Of a DNA stretch of 64,000 nucleotides, positions 24,761-33,184 are shown one piece after another. Source of the stretch: Luteibacter aegosomaticola (lineage in GTDB: Bacteria; Pseudomonadota; Gammaproteobacteria; Xanthomonadales; Rhodanobacteraceae). How positions within the stretch are numbered: the first letter of the stretch is position 1; each line of letters starts with the position of its first letter. The translations under genes were made by a program, and so were the position numbers. Under the pieces are notes generated by a model that ran no database searches, had not been told where the DNA came from, and saw nothing but the letters and a program-made list of their open reading frames with translations. Location of the stretch: NCBI RefSeq assembly GCF_023078475.1, contig NZ_CP095741.1, positions 5,027,599 through 5,091,598 of the forward strand, given 5' to 3'.

Positions 24761-25524
24761 AGCGTTAACTCCAGCGCGACAGGCGCGTGGTCGGACGGTT
24801 GCTCCCACTTCCGGGGCACCTTGTCGATGATGGACGAGGTAGCCACGGCCTTGAGCGCATCGCTGATCAGGATGAGGTCGATCCGCAGCCCCATGTTGCG
24901 CCGGAACGCGGCTTGACGGTAGTCCCACCAGCTGAAGAGACCGCTTTCTTCACTGAAGAGGCGGAAGCTGTCGTGGAGACCGGTATCAAAGATGGCCTGC
25001 AGCGCGGCGCGCTCCGGTGGCGAGCAGAAAATATCCTCGCCCCAGGACGCAGCATCGTACACATCACGGTCGTCGCGGCAGATGTTGAAGTCGCCAAGCA
25101 CCACGAGTTTCGGGTGCGCTGCGAGCTCTTTCTCTACGAAATCGCGCACCTTCGCCAGCCAGTGCAGCTTATAGGTGTACTTCTCGTCGCCGAGCGCCTT
25201 GCCGTTCACCACGTAAAGATTGATGACGCGGACATCACCGACGGTCGCCGCCAGGATCCGCCGCTGCGGATCATCAAGGCCTTCGATATCGGTGACGACA
25301 TCGGTGAGCGCCTCTTTCGCAAGAATGGCCACGCCGTTGTAGGTCTTCTGCCCCGAGAACACGGAGTGGTAGCCCATCGCGGCGATCTCATCGACGGGGA
25401 ACTTGTCGTCGGTGAGCTTGGTTTCCTGCAACGCGATGATGTCCGGCGCGGCCTCACCCAGCCATTGCTGGAGGTGGGGCAGGCGGACCTTGAGGGAGTT
25501 GACGTTCCAGGAAGCGATCTTCAT
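24757..25524 (-). CDS. xthA: Exodeoxyribonuclease III
   Basis: A 255-residue member of the exonuclease III/AP endonuclease family, which nicks abasic sites and trims 3' blocked ends in base excision repair. MKIASWNVNSLKVRLPHL and PDIIALQETKLTD hold the metal-binding Asn and Glu. LVVLGDFNICRDDRDVYD holds the catalytic Asp-Asn pair and SDHAPVALEL the terminal Asp-His. All key residues are present. The stop codon overlaps the next gene's start, so UPF0149 translation is coupled to it. Confidence 0.95.
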   Translation of the reverse strand: MKIASWNVNSLKVRLPHLQQWLGEAAPDIIALQETKLTDDKFPVDEIAAMGYHSVFSGQKTYNGVAILAKEALTDVVTDIEGLDDPQRRILAATVGDVRVINLYVVNGKALGDEKYTYKLHWLAKVRDFVEKELAAHPKLVVLGDFNICRDDRDVYDAASWGEDIFCSPPERAALQAIFDTGLHDSFRLFSEESGLFSWWDYRQAAFRRNMGLRIDLILISDALKAVATSSIIDKVPRKWEQPSDHAPVALELTL

Positions 25525-25584
25525 CGCCCCATTGTAAAGGAAACCCGCGTGACGGCCCGGCGTCAGGCGGGTTTCCAGGGGCGG

Positions 25585-27633
25585 TCAGGCCAGACCGTAG
25601 CTCTTCAGCAGGGCTTCGGGCTGGGGTTCGCGGCCCCGGAAGGCCGTGAACGACGCCAGAGCCGGGCGGGTGGCGCCCACGGACAGGATTTCCTTCCGGA
25701 AACGCTCACCGGTGGCGCGATCCAGCACGCCTGCGGCTTCGAACGGCTCGAACGCATCCGCCGACAGGACCTCGGCCCACAGGTAGCTGTAGTAACCCGC
25801 CGAATACCCACCCGCAAAGATGTGGGTGAACGCATGCGGGAAGCGCTGCCAGACGGGCGGATGCAGGACGGAGACCTCCTTGCGGACCTCTTCCAACACT
25901 TCCATCGGACGGGCGCCGCGGACCGGGTCGTATTCCAGGTGCAGGCGGAAATCGAAGAGGCCGAACTCCAGCTGGCGGACGAGGAACATGCCCGTGTGGA
26001 AGTGACGCGCCTTGAGCATGCGCTCATAAAGCTCGTCGGGAAGTTCCTCGCCGGTCTGGTAGTGCTTCGCGAACAGGCGCAGCGCCTCGCGATCCCAGGC
26101 GAAGTTCTCCATGAACTGGCTCGGCAGTTCCACGGCATCCCATTCCACGCCATCGATGCCGCCGACCGAGGGCACGTCCACCTCGGTGAGCATGTGGTGC
26201 AGGCCGTGGCCAAATTCGTGGAACAGGGTCAGCACGTCGTCGTGGGTGAGCAACGCCGGGGCGCCATCGGTCGGCGGCGGGAAGTTGCAGGTAAGGAAAG
26301 CGATCGGCAGCTGCAGATGTTCACCATCGCGGAAGCGCGCTTCGCACACGTCCATCCATGCGCCACCGCGCTTGCCCGAACGCGCATAGAGGTCCACGTA
26401 CGCGCCAGCGAAGACGGTGCCGTCCGCGTTACGGAGGTCGTAGTAGGCGACGTCCTTGTTCCAGGTGTCGACGTCGTCTCGCTTCGAGAACGTGACGCCG
26501 TACAAGCGCTCGACCACGTCAAACAGGCCCTGCACCACCTGGAGTGCGGGGAAGTACGGCTTCAGCTGTTCTTCGTCCAGCGCGTAACGCTCCTGGCGCA
26601 GGCGCTCGGCGGCGAAGCCGACGTCCCAGGGCTCGAGGTTGTCGATCTTGAGCGTATCTGTAGCGAACCGGCGCAGTTCCGCGAGCTCTTCGCGGGCGCG
26701 CGGGCGTGCTTTCGCCGCAAGGTCGCGCAGGAAATCGAGCACTACCTGCGGCGACGTCGCCATCTTGGTGGCAAGCGATTCTTCAGCCGCGTTCGCGAAA
26801 CCAAGCAGCTGCGCCGCTTCGTGGCGCAGCGCGATGATTTTCTCGATGCGCTCGGAGTTATCGAACTTGCCCTTGTTCGGGCCCTGGTCCGATGCGCGCG
26901 TCTGGTACGCGTAATACACGTCGAAACGCAGGTCGCGGTTCTCGGCGTAGGTGAGCACGGCTTGCACACTGGGTTGCTTCAGCGTGACCAGATACCCCTC
27001 GAGGTTCTGCTCGCGCGCGTACTCGCGCAGCACGGCACGGCCGGATGCCGGGATGCCGGCAAGGTCGCGCTCGTCGGTGATGTGCTTGTGCCAGGCCTCG
27101 GTGGCGTCGAGCACCGCGTTCGAGAATTCCGTGGTGAGCTTGGAGAGCTCCACGCCGATCTCACGGAAACGCGTGCGCGCCGGTTCCTCGAGGGCAACGC
27201 CTGAGAGGCGGAAATCGCGCAGCGCGTGCTCGACCGCGGCGCGGGCAGCCGCCGGCAAGTCGTTGAAATCGCCGCGATCAGCAACTGCCTGGGTCGCGGC
27301 GTAGAGCTCGCGATTCTGGCCCACTTCGATGCCATGATCGGTGAGCTTCTCCTCAGCCGCGCCGTGCGCCTTGCGCAAGGCGTCGCTATCGGCAACGGAG
27401 TGCAGGTGGCTTACCGGCGACCAGCCGCGGGACAGCGCCTGGTCCAGGCGTTCCTGGGCCAGGATCACGTGGTCAAAATCGCGGGCGGCGCCTGCGGCGG
27501 TGATCTGTTCGATGCCGGCACGCTGGTTCGCGATGAGCCGGTCGATGGCAGGCTCGACATGCTCGGGCCGGATGGCGGAAAACGCCGGCAGTTCGCCACT
27601 GGGGTCAAGAAGGGGATTGGTGGTGCTGTCCAT
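25585..27633 (-). CDS. prlC: M3-family oligopeptidase A
   Basis: A 682-residue zinc oligopeptidase of the M3A family (OpdA/PrlC), which breaks down short peptides in the cytoplasm. The zinc site HEFGHGLHHM is at about residue 465, with the downstream Glu in GIDGVEWDAVELPSQFMENF. The sequence keeps the Gly/Tyr-rich ending region FAGGYSAGYYSYLWAEVLS. ATG 27633 has GAGGAG 5 nt upstream. Length is normal for the family. Confidence 0.94.
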   Translation of the reverse strand: MDSTTNPLLDPSGELPAFSAIRPEHVEPAIDRLIANQRAGIEQITAAGAARDFDHVILAQERLDQALSRGWSPVSHLHSVADSDALRKAHGAAEEKLTDHGIEVGQNRELYAATQAVADRGDFNDLPAAARAAVEHALRDFRLSGVALEEPARTRFREIGVELSKLTTEFSNAVLDATEAWHKHITDERDLAGIPASGRAVLREYAREQNLEGYLVTLKQPSVQAVLTYAENRDLRFDVYYAYQTRASDQGPNKGKFDNSERIEKIIALRHEAAQLLGFANAAEESLATKMATSPQVVLDFLRDLAAKARPRAREELAELRRFATDTLKIDNLEPWDVGFAAERLRQERYALDEEQLKPYFPALQVVQGLFDVVERLYGVTFSKRDDVDTWNKDVAYYDLRNADGTVFAGAYVDLYARSGKRGGAWMDVCEARFRDGEHLQLPIAFLTCNFPPPTDGAPALLTHDDVLTLFHEFGHGLHHMLTEVDVPSVGGIDGVEWDAVELPSQFMENFAWDREALRLFAKHYQTGEELPDELYERMLKARHFHTGMFLVRQLEFGLFDFRLHLEYDPVRGARPMEVLEEVRKEVSVLHPPVWQRFPHAFTHIFAGGYSAGYYSYLWAEVLSADAFEPFEAAGVLDRATGERFRKEILSVGATRPALASFTAFRGREPQPEALLKSYGLA

Positions 27634-27739
27634 GGGTGTCTCCTCGTTCGACACCCAGCGTGGTGCCCCCACGAGCCCAAATCAAGCAGTAAGTTAAAGG
27701 GCCGCTAAGCCCCTGTTTCGCTTACCCCTGGCGCCCACA

Positions 27740-28279
27740 TTACCCTTCCGACAGGTACGAATCCTTCAACTTCACATAGTTAGCGGCGGAGTAATACAGC
27801 TGCTCCACCTGCTTATCGCTAAGCACCCGGACCATCTTCGCCGGGTTGCCCACCCACAATTCGCGCTCGCCGACGACCTTACCCGGCGGCACGAGCGCGC
27901 CCGCCGCGACAAAGGCGTTCTTCTTTACGACGGCCCCGTCCAGCACCGTGGCATGCATGCCGATAAGGCACCCATCCTCGATGGTGCAGGCGTGGATGAC
28001 CGCGCCGTGGCCGATGGTGACGTCGTCGCCAATGATCGTGGGAAACCCGCCAGGGCTATAAGGACCATCGTGGGTCACGTGGATGATGGCGCCATCCTGG
28101 AGATTGCTGCGCGCACCGATCCGGATGTGGTGCACATCGCCGCGGGCCACCGCACCTGGCCAGATCGACACATCATCGGCCAGTTCGACATCGCCGATGA
28201 GGGTGGCGGCAGGATCCACGTAGACGCGGGCGCCAAGGCGGGGGAGCATGCCCTTGAAGGGGCGGATGTTAGTAGGCAT
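27740..28279 (-). CDS. Gamma-class carbonic anhydrase-like protein (YrdA type)
   Basis: A 179-residue left-handed beta-helix protein of hexapeptide repeats (VYVDPAATLIGDVELADDVSIWPGA, DGAIIHVTHDG, TIGHGAVIHACTIEDGCLIGM). The three metal His residues are placed in ARSNLQDGAIIHVTHDG and TIGHGAVIHAC. These proteins form trimers that bind zinc or iron. Some family members are carbonic anhydrases, but activity is not assured. It follows the M3 peptidase in the opposite order of transcription without overlap. Confidence 0.9.
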   Translation of the reverse strand: MPTNIRPFKGMLPRLGARVYVDPAATLIGDVELADDVSIWPGAVARGDVHHIRIGARSNLQDGAIIHVTHDGPYSPGGFPTIIGDDVTIGHGAVIHACTIEDGCLIGMHATVLDGAVVKKNAFVAAGALVPPGKVVGERELWVGNPAKMVRVLSDKQVEQLYYSAANYVKLKDSYLSEG

Positions 28280-28301
28280 GCCGCGATTTTAGCCCTTGGG
28301 A

Positions 28302-28354
28302 AGGGGCCCTGTGGCGGTACCGCGAACGGCGTCGCGCACAGGGTGCGCTCCTAC
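28302..28354. repeat. Truncated type B palindromic repeat
   Basis: AGGGGCCCTGTGGCGGTACC then CGCGAACGGCGTCGCGCACAG then GGGTGCGCTCCTACT. This is the right half of the 95-nt type B repeat, with some changes. It covers the end of the minus-strand lipoprotein gene, providing its stop region. Confidence 0.7.
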
Positions 28355-28656
28355 TGGAACTTTCCGCCGGTGATGTGGCCGGCTTCGTCCCATTGGGGGA
28401 AGTAGCGGCTGTTGTTCATGCGGATTTCCATGGTGGTGGGCGTATTCGGCATCACCAGCAGGACGTCGGGGTAGGCGGCCTTGAATTGCTCGGCCGTGGG
28501 CTTGGTGGCGATGAAGGCATCGAACGCCTTTTCATCGGTGACGAAGCCTTTGACCGGCGCGGGCGCCGACGGTGTGGTGGCCGGGGCGGTCTGGCATGCG
28601 CTGAGGGCAGCGCCGCCAAGGATAGCCATGAAAAAAAGGGTTCCGATGCGGTACAT
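28351..28656 (-). CDS. Small lipoprotein, first of three tandem related genes (I78-like C-terminus)
   Basis: A 101-residue predicted lipoprotein (lipobox LSAC near residue 18). The C-terminal part TTMEIRMNNSRYFPQWDEAG followed by HITGGKF parallels the ends of the two genes upstream at 28770 and 29120. The pattern T-x-E-x-R-x-x-N-S-R-x-x-P-x-x-D-E-x-G recalls the reactive loop region of I78/potato-inhibitor-I proteins. ATG 28656 was chosen because the same leader, with AAGGAG, stands before all three genes. Function is unproven. Confidence 0.62.
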   Translation of the reverse strand: MYRIGTLFFMAILGGAALSACQTAPATTPSAPAPVKGFVTDEKAFDAFIATKPTAEQFKAAYPDVLLVMPNTPTTMEIRMNNSRYFPQWDEAGHITGGKFQ

Positions 28657-28723
28657 GGGGCAGGCTCCTTGCCTTGGGGGAGCCCGCATCATAGGACACC
28701 GTCCAGCGACGAACCATGAACCA

Positions 28724-28752
28724 GTGCCCGGCAGGCAAAACCCACCGGGCAC
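28724..28752. terminator. Hairpin after the second tandem gene
   Basis: Perfect 8-bp stem GTGCCCGG/CCGGGCAC with a 13-nt loop, 18 nt past the stop of the minus-strand gene at 28770-29057. There is no T-run. Confidence 0.4.
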
Positions 28753-28769
28753 GGGCTTCGCCTGGGCCT

Positions 28770-29057
28770 TTAGTGGAAGGAACCGCCCACGATGTGCTGG
28801 CGGGTCTCGTCGTAGGTCGGGTACAGGCGGCTGTTGTCCCGACGGATCTCCATCGTCGTGGCGTCACGCGGGCCTACGATGAAGATGCACGGCAGGGCTG
28901 CGCGCGCCTGCTCGAGGGTCGGCTTGGTCTTGTGCAGATAGCTAAGCATCGCTTCCGGGTGGTTACGGTCGCAGGCCACCGGAGTGGACATCGCCGAAGC
29001 GGCGAACGGGGTGGAACAGGTGATGATGGCCAACAGGCCGAGAACGTGACGCTTCAT
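28770..29057 (-). CDS. Small exported protein, second of three tandem related genes (I78-like)
   Basis: A 95-residue protein with a signal peptide (HVLGLLAIITCSTPFAASA, cleavage near residue 22) and a mature domain of about 70 residues. Two Cys (in PVACDRNH and ALPCIFI) may form one disulphide. The C-terminal part, VGPRDATTMEIRRDNSRLYP then TYDETRQHIVGGSF, resembles the 'TMDYRPDRLNVxxD' region of I78 peptidase inhibitors. The sister gene at 29120 aligns along its whole length. Start has the common leader AAGGCAAGGAGCC. Confidence 0.65.
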   Translation of the reverse strand: MKRHVLGLLAIITCSTPFAASAMSTPVACDRNHPEAMLSYLHKTKPTLEQARAALPCIFIVGPRDATTMEIRRDNSRLYPTYDETRQHIVGGSFH

Positions 29058-29083
29058 GGGTAGGCTCCTTGCCTTGAGATGGA

Positions 29084-29100
29084 CGCCCCGTCGTGGGGCG
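29084..29100. terminator. Hairpin after the third tandem gene
   Basis: CGCCCC-GTCGT-GGGGCG just past the stop of the minus-strand gene at 29120. No T-run follows. Confidence 0.4.
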
Positions 29101-29119
29101 CCCGGGGGATGGTGGCGCG

Positions 29120-29410
29120 TTAGCGGAACTCGCCACCAATGATGCGCAGACGGGTTTCGTCGTAGTACGGGAACAGACGGCTATTGTCCGTACGCAGTTC
29201 ACGCGTGGTGACTTCGTCCGGGCCGACGACATGCGTACAGGAGGAAAGCCAGACACGTGCGTGGTCGAGTGTCGGCCGGATCTTCTGAAGCCAGTTCAGC
29301 ATGGCCTCGGGCTTCGCGCGGTCGCAGCCATAGGTCGCTGGCTTGGCAGCGGTGATGACCGGGGCGCAAAGGGCGATGATGGCCAGCAGGCCGATCGCGT
29401 GACACTTCAT
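29120..29410 (-). CDS. Small exported protein, third of three tandem related genes (I78-like)
   Basis: A 96-residue exported protein with signal peptide HAIGLLAIIALCAPVITA and mature start near AKPATYGCDRAKPEA. It aligns with the gene at 28770 over its entire length (CDRxxPEAMLxxLxKxxPTLxxAR; TT-x-E-R-x-DNSRLxPxYDET). The pair is clearly a duplication, and the first gene of the set is a more distant relative. ATG 29410 is preceded by the shared AAGGAG leader. Confidence 0.65.
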   Translation of the reverse strand: MKCHAIGLLAIIALCAPVITAAKPATYGCDRAKPEAMLNWLQKIRPTLDHARVWLSSCTHVVGPDEVTTRELRTDNSRLFPYYDETRLRIIGGEFR

Positions 29411-29497
29411 GGGTAGGCTCCTTGCCTTGATGTCATGGGCGCCCTTCACTGGACGCCCGAACAGCATGTACGACCTTGGCCGACTCGTTCCTGAATA

Positions 29498-30100
29498 TCA
29501 GCTTCCGTTTTTCCTACGGATCGCGTCAGCCTTTGCCTCGTCTTCCGCCGTCACGACCTGCTGCTGGGCGTCGAGTTTGGCGCCGAGGATGATCAGCGTG
29601 TAGTTGGTCGGGTCGAAGTCGCGGATCAGGGCGATCTCGCGGCGCGCCTCTTCGAGCTCACGGCGGTTGATCTGGCGCTCAATCGTGTTTGAAGCGAAGG
29701 GAAGCGTTTCGCGCAGCGCGTCGCTGGCTGTCGCGTTGTTCGCATCGAGCTGAAGAATACTGAGGTAGTACTCATAAGCGTTGTTACCCTGCGGCGCCAC
29801 CAGCCGGCCTTCCTTCGTGGCGTCGCGAGCCAGTCCGAGAAGGATGGTGATTTCGGGCGAGGAGCTCGTCGCCGCGGGGGGCTCAGGAAGCTGGGTCGGG
29901 GCTTCAGCTTCGGCAAGCTGATGTTGCTGGCGAATGGTCAGCACAACGGCTGCCACGAGCAACACGGCTGTGACAGCAACGACGATGATCGCGCGGCGGG
30001 GTACCGCGGCGAACCGGGAGGCGGAGATCATGGGGGAATTCCGTAACGCAGCCCGCAACCAGGCCGGCCCCCTGTCGGACGGCCCCTGCGGGCTCGCCAT
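29498..30100 (-). CDS. Single-pass membrane protein with helical-repeat domain, unknown function
   Basis: About 200 residues. A membrane helix (AIIVVAVTAVLLVAAVVLTI, near residues 37-56) is followed by a Pro/Glu linker and a helical region: GRLVAPQGNNAYEYYLSILQ, NNATASDALRETLPFASN and INRRELEEARREIALIRDFD. The second half looks like TPR-type helical pairs. The layout resembles the N-terminal half of xanthomonad TonB-like proteins but the TonB C-terminal domain is absent. ATG 30100 has GGGGAAG just upstream; ATG 30031 is an alternative that drops the first 23 residues. Confidence 0.55.
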   Translation of the reverse strand: MASPQGPSDRGPAWLRAALRNSPMISASRFAAVPRRAIIVVAVTAVLLVAAVVLTIRQQHQLAEAEAPTQLPEPPAATSSSPEITILLGLARDATKEGRLVAPQGNNAYEYYLSILQLDANNATASDALRETLPFASNTIERQINRRELEEARREIALIRDFDPTNYTLIILGAKLDAQQQVVTAEDEAKADAIRRKNGS

Positions 30101-30171
30101 CTTCCCCGGCCTTTGTTGCAACTAGGCGACAGCCGGATCGGGCGGCCCGGACTTGCCGTACCATCGGGCGC

Positions 30172-30786
30172 ATGCTCGATATCCACGCCATCGCTGTCGT
30201 GTTCTCCGTCTATATCGTGGGCGTCGTCATTCCCGGGCCCAACTTCGTGGCGGTGGCGCACAAGGCGGCTTCGACGAATACCGCCGATGCGCTGGCGATG
30301 GTGGCCGGTATCGTGGTGGTGAACCTGTTTTGGGCCACCTGCTCGATCCTCGGCGTGGGTATCGTGTTCGCCACGTTCCCCTGGATCGCGCTAGCGGTGA
30401 AGATCGCGGGCGCCGCCTACCTCATCTGGTTCGGTGGCCGGCTGATCGTGAAGGCAGGGAGCGCCAGCACCGCTCGGGTGAACGAAGGCGGCCCCACCGT
30501 CTGGCAATCGTTCCGTGCCGGCATCGCGACCAATATCGCCAATCCCAAATCCATGGCGTTTTTCGCTGCCGTGTTTGCCGCCGCCGCGCCGGCCCACGTG
30601 AATGCCCCCACCTTCTTCGGCATGCTCGCCACCGTGGCCGTCGTCGCGTCCACCTGGTACGCCATGGTGGCGGTGTTGTTTGCCACGCCGCGGGTGGCAT
30701 CGCGGTATCGCCACTGGAAGAAAGGCATCGACCGCGTCTGCGGCTCGGTGATTCTGGCGCTTGGGGTTCGCCAACTGGTTCGCTGA
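30172..30786 (+). CDS. LysE/RhtB-family amino-acid exporter
   Basis: A 204-residue membrane protein with six helices, starting MLDIHAIAVVFSVYIVGVVIPGPNFV, the typical LysE/RhtB opening with the PGPN motif. A second family feature, NIANPKSMAFFAAVFA, is near residues 122-137. These proteins export amino acids such as homoserine, threonine or lysine; the actual substrate is unknown. A separate small gene follows it. Confidence 0.88.
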   Translation: MLDIHAIAVVFSVYIVGVVIPGPNFVAVAHKAASTNTADALAMVAGIVVVNLFWATCSILGVGIVFATFPWIALAVKIAGAAYLIWFGGRLIVKAGSASTARVNEGGPTVWQSFRAGIATNIANPKSMAFFAAVFAAAAPAHVNAPTFFGMLATVAVVASTWYAMVAVLFATPRVASRYRHWKKGIDRVCGSVILALGVRQLVR

Positions 30787-30836
30787 AACGAACGCGTCAT
30801 TGTGCGAGCCTAGCCTCCGGCTCATGGAGGTGCCCG

Positions 30837-31139
30837 ATGCGTTTCCCGCTCCGCGTCCTTAGTTCCACACTCGCGCTGGCTGCGCTTGCCGGCTGCGCCG
30901 CTACGCCCGCCCCTGAAGTCGCCACCCTTCCGCCGGCCGGACCGATCGCGGTCTCCTGCGTCGAAGACGCGATCAGCGATACGCCGTGCCTGGCGGCTGC
31001 CCGTCGCGATTGCCCGCGCCCGGCCGTGGATACGATCCATCTGGTGCTCGCGAAGCAGGACGCCGACAAGGCGAGCTACCAATACCGCGCCACGTATTTC
31101 TGCCCTTCGACGCAGGGCGCCGTGGCCATGCCCCGGTGA
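30837..31139 (+). CDS. Small cysteine-containing lipoprotein
   Basis: A 100-residue predicted lipoprotein: signal RFPLRVLSSTLALAALAGC with lipobox LAGC. The mature part holds four further Cys (SCVED, TPCLA, RDCPR, YFCPS) that could form two disulphides. The family is not recognised. ATG 30837 is the first in frame with a signal, and there is GGAGG about 10 nt before it. It follows lysE-like by 50 nt and converges on ykgJ. Confidence 0.55.
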   Translation: MRFPLRVLSSTLALAALAGCAATPAPEVATLPPAGPIAVSCVEDAISDTPCLAAARRDCPRPAVDTIHLVLAKQDADKASYQYRATYFCPSTQGAVAMPR

Positions 31140-31141
31140 GG

Positions 31142-31402
31142 TCAGGCGGCGGTCGCGCGCTCCAGCGCCGATAGCCAGGCCACGGCATGCTCCCTATCCG
31201 GGCCGCACATGGCGGCTTCCGGCTGAAGCCCACCGCAAACCTTCGGCCGCTCAGGGTGGCCGAAGATCTTGCAGCGGTTGTCATCGCTTAGCTGGATACA
31301 GCGGACGCCTGCCGGCTTGCCGTGGGGCATGCCCGGGATGGGCGAGCTGATCGACGGAGCGATGCAGCAGGCGCCACAGCCGGGGCGGCAGGCGAGGGCC
31401 AT
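31142..31402 (-). CDS. YkgJ-family cysteine-cluster protein
   Basis: An 86-residue protein of the YkgJ-type zinc/iron-chelating cysteine-cluster family: CRPGCGACC near the N-terminus, then GVRCIQL, NRCKIFG, KVCGG and AAMCGP give the eight-Cys pattern. The function is unknown, but a metal site is likely. Translation starts at ATG 31402, sharing one base with the aroE stop (TGATG), so the two are coupled. The frame further upstream only overlaps aroE. Confidence 0.85.
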   Translation of the reverse strand: MALACRPGCGACCIAPSISSPIPGMPHGKPAGVRCIQLSDDNRCKIFGHPERPKVCGGLQPEAAMCGPDREHAVAWLSALERATAA

Positions 31403-32238
31403 CAGTAGCGCTGGCGAAGCTCCCGGTACACCGGGTCGGTGTCCGGGCGCTGGCCGTGCCAGCGTTCGAAGGCGTCGGCGGCCTGTTCCACCAGCATGCC
31501 CAGGCCATCGCGGAACCAGTCGGGACGCACACCTGCAGCCACGGCCCAGCCCTTGAAGCCGGCCGCAGCCGCGCCGTAGCAAAGATCGTAAGCGGTCGAG
31601 TGGTCCTGCACGATGGACATCGGCAGGTCGAAATCACCGCCGGTGACGCCGATGGACGTGGCGTTGACCACGAGGTCGAAGCACTCGCCTTCCAGGCCAT
31701 CCCAATAACGGGTGTGGCAACGCGCCGGTTCGCCAATGGCGTCGGCGATCTCGTCGGCCCGCTCGGGCGTGCGGTTAGCGATGGTCAGGGTCTGCACACC
31801 GGCATCCATCAGCGCCCAGGCCACGGCCTTGGCCGCGCCGCCGGCACCGAGGAGCAGGGCATCGTGGCCACGCAGGTCGAAACCATGGCGTTCGGTGATA
31901 TCGCGGACGAAGCCGCCACCGTCGGTGTTGTGGGCGGCGATTCGGCCATCGGGCAGGCGGGTGAGCGTATTGGCCACGCCCGTGCGCATGGCGGCTTCGC
32001 TGCGCTCATCCGCCAGGGCAAACGCGGCGTGCTTGTGCGGCAAGGTGACGTTGGCACCCACGCCACCTTCGGCGAAGAAGCGGCGAACGGCGGCCTCAAA
32101 CTCGGCCGGCGCGGCATCGATCGTCGTGTATTCAAGGCGGATGCCCAACTGCCTCGCGAACGCCGCATGGATCTCGGGCGAAAGCGAATGCGCGATCGGG
32201 TGGCCAAATACGGCGAAACGTTGCGCTTCAGCGCTCAT
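31402..32238 (-). CDS. aroE: Shikimate dehydrogenase
   Basis: AroE reduces 3-dehydroshikimate to shikimate with NADPH in aromatic amino-acid synthesis. The 278-residue protein shows the substrate motif [17 protein letters not shown], the catalytic Lys in [13 protein letters not shown], and the NADP-binding [12 protein letters not shown]. Length and motifs are normal. It is followed directly by ykgJ on the same strand. It has no other neighbour from the aromatic pathway in the window. Confidence 0.95.
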   Translation of the reverse strand: MSAEAQRFAVFGHPIAHSLSPEIHAAFARQLGIRLEYTTIDAAPAEFEAAVRRFFAEGGVGANVTLPHKHAAFALADERSEAAMRTGVANTLTRLPDGRIAAHNTDGGGFVRDITERHGFDLRGHDALLLGAGGAAKAVAWALMDAGVQTLTIANRTPERADEIADAIGEPARCHTRYWDGLEGECFDLVVNATSIGVTGGDFDLPMSIVQDHSTAYDLCYGAAAAGFKGWAVAAGVRPDWFRDGLGMLVEQAADAFERWHGQRPDTDPVYRELRQRY

Positions 32239-32294
32239 GGATGCTCCTGGCTAGGCGCCGGACCGCATGCCCGACGAGGCGATTCTACCAAGGC

Positions 32295-32843
32295 CTAGAG
32301 GTAATCCGGCTTGCCGACGTCATCCGGCCGCTGAGGTACCTTGCGCATCTTTTCCACCGGGAAGCCCTGAGCCCGGGCCACGTCCAGCAAGCGCCTGTAC
32401 ACGGCGTCGTCGATCACCGGGTCCTTCGCCAGCACCCAAAGCAGCTTCCGCGAGGGCAGCCCCACCAGGCTGACCCGGTAATCGTCGGAAAGGGCGAGGA
32501 TCGAGTAATCGGAGCGGAACGGCCACAGAAGCTGGACCTTCCAGCGGCTCGGGTCCTTCGGGTCCGGCAACCAGGCCTTGCCGTGCCAGCGTTTGGCTGG
32601 CTGATCGAAGCCTTTCCGGTAGTGGTACCAGTTGTCGATGCTGCCATCCGGGCGCAGGCGGTATTCGTCGGCGGTGGCCACCTTGCCGCGTTCGAACATG
32701 TTGGGCAGGGTGCCGATGACGTACCAGGTGCCCATGTAGCGGGGAAGGTCGACGTGCTCCACCGTTTTGAGCGGTGCATCCACGGCACACCCCGCGGCGG
32801 CGACACCGACCATGAGAAGCACTGCGGCAGCGAAGCGTTTCAT
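32295..32843 (-). CDS. blc: Outer-membrane lipoprotein of the lipocalin family (Blc-like)
   Basis: A 182-residue bacterial lipocalin with signal and lipobox VAAAGC, then the lipocalin SCR1 motif DLPRYMGTWYVIGTLPNMFE. The barrel continues through NWYHYRKG, KVQLLWPFRSDYSILALS and SLVGLPSRKLLWVLAKDP (SCR2/3). Such lipocalins bind lysophospholipids or fatty acids under envelope stress. The identity is good, the gene symbol tentative. Confidence 0.85.
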   Translation of the reverse strand: MKRFAAAVLLMVGVAAAGCAVDAPLKTVEHVDLPRYMGTWYVIGTLPNMFERGKVATADEYRLRPDGSIDNWYHYRKGFDQPAKRWHGKAWLPDPKDPSRWKVQLLWPFRSDYSILALSDDYRVSLVGLPSRKLLWVLAKDPVIDDAVYRRLLDVARAQGFPVEKMRKVPQRPDDVGKPDYL

Positions 32844-32947
32844 GAGGGCAGGCTGCGACGACGAAGGTCAAGACGCGGTCAACGGTCGCGGTCCGTGAGA
32901 CGGGGGAGCGTCAGGATCCAGCCATGCCATCCTCCAAGGAGCCCTCC

Positions 32948-33166
32948 ATGCACGACATGCTGACCCCGCGCCGTACCGTTGCCCTGATCGCCCTGGCCTG
33001 GCTGGCCGGCGGGATGCTGTTGCTGCTGCTGACCCCGCTTTCCGGGCGCAGCGATGCGTTGGGCTGGACGCCGGTGTTCTGGTTGCTCCTGGCACCGATG
33101 AGCGTGCTCGTGACGCTTAAGCCGCGGCTTCCGCTGGATTTGCTCGCGAGCCTGATACGCCGCTGA
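32948..33166 (+). CDS. Small two-helix membrane protein
   Basis: A 72-residue protein: MHDMLTPRRTVALIALAWLA opens the first membrane helix and WTPVFWLLLAPMSVLVTL is the second. ATG 32948 has AAGGAG about 6 nt upstream, better than the ATG 24 nt before. It stands alone between the minus-strand blc and the RimK-type gene. Family not recognised. Confidence 0.6.
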   Translation: MHDMLTPRRTVALIALAWLAGGMLLLLLTPLSGRSDALGWTPVFWLLLAPMSVLVTLKPRLPLDLLASLIRR

Positions 33167-33184
33167 GTTGCCGCAAGGCGGCCG

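Noticed and set aside
24787..27204. An 805-codon plus-strand frame opposite xthA and the M3 peptidase
   Set aside because: The minus-strand genes carry complete catalytic motifs; the plus frame has no domain and is an antisense shadow.
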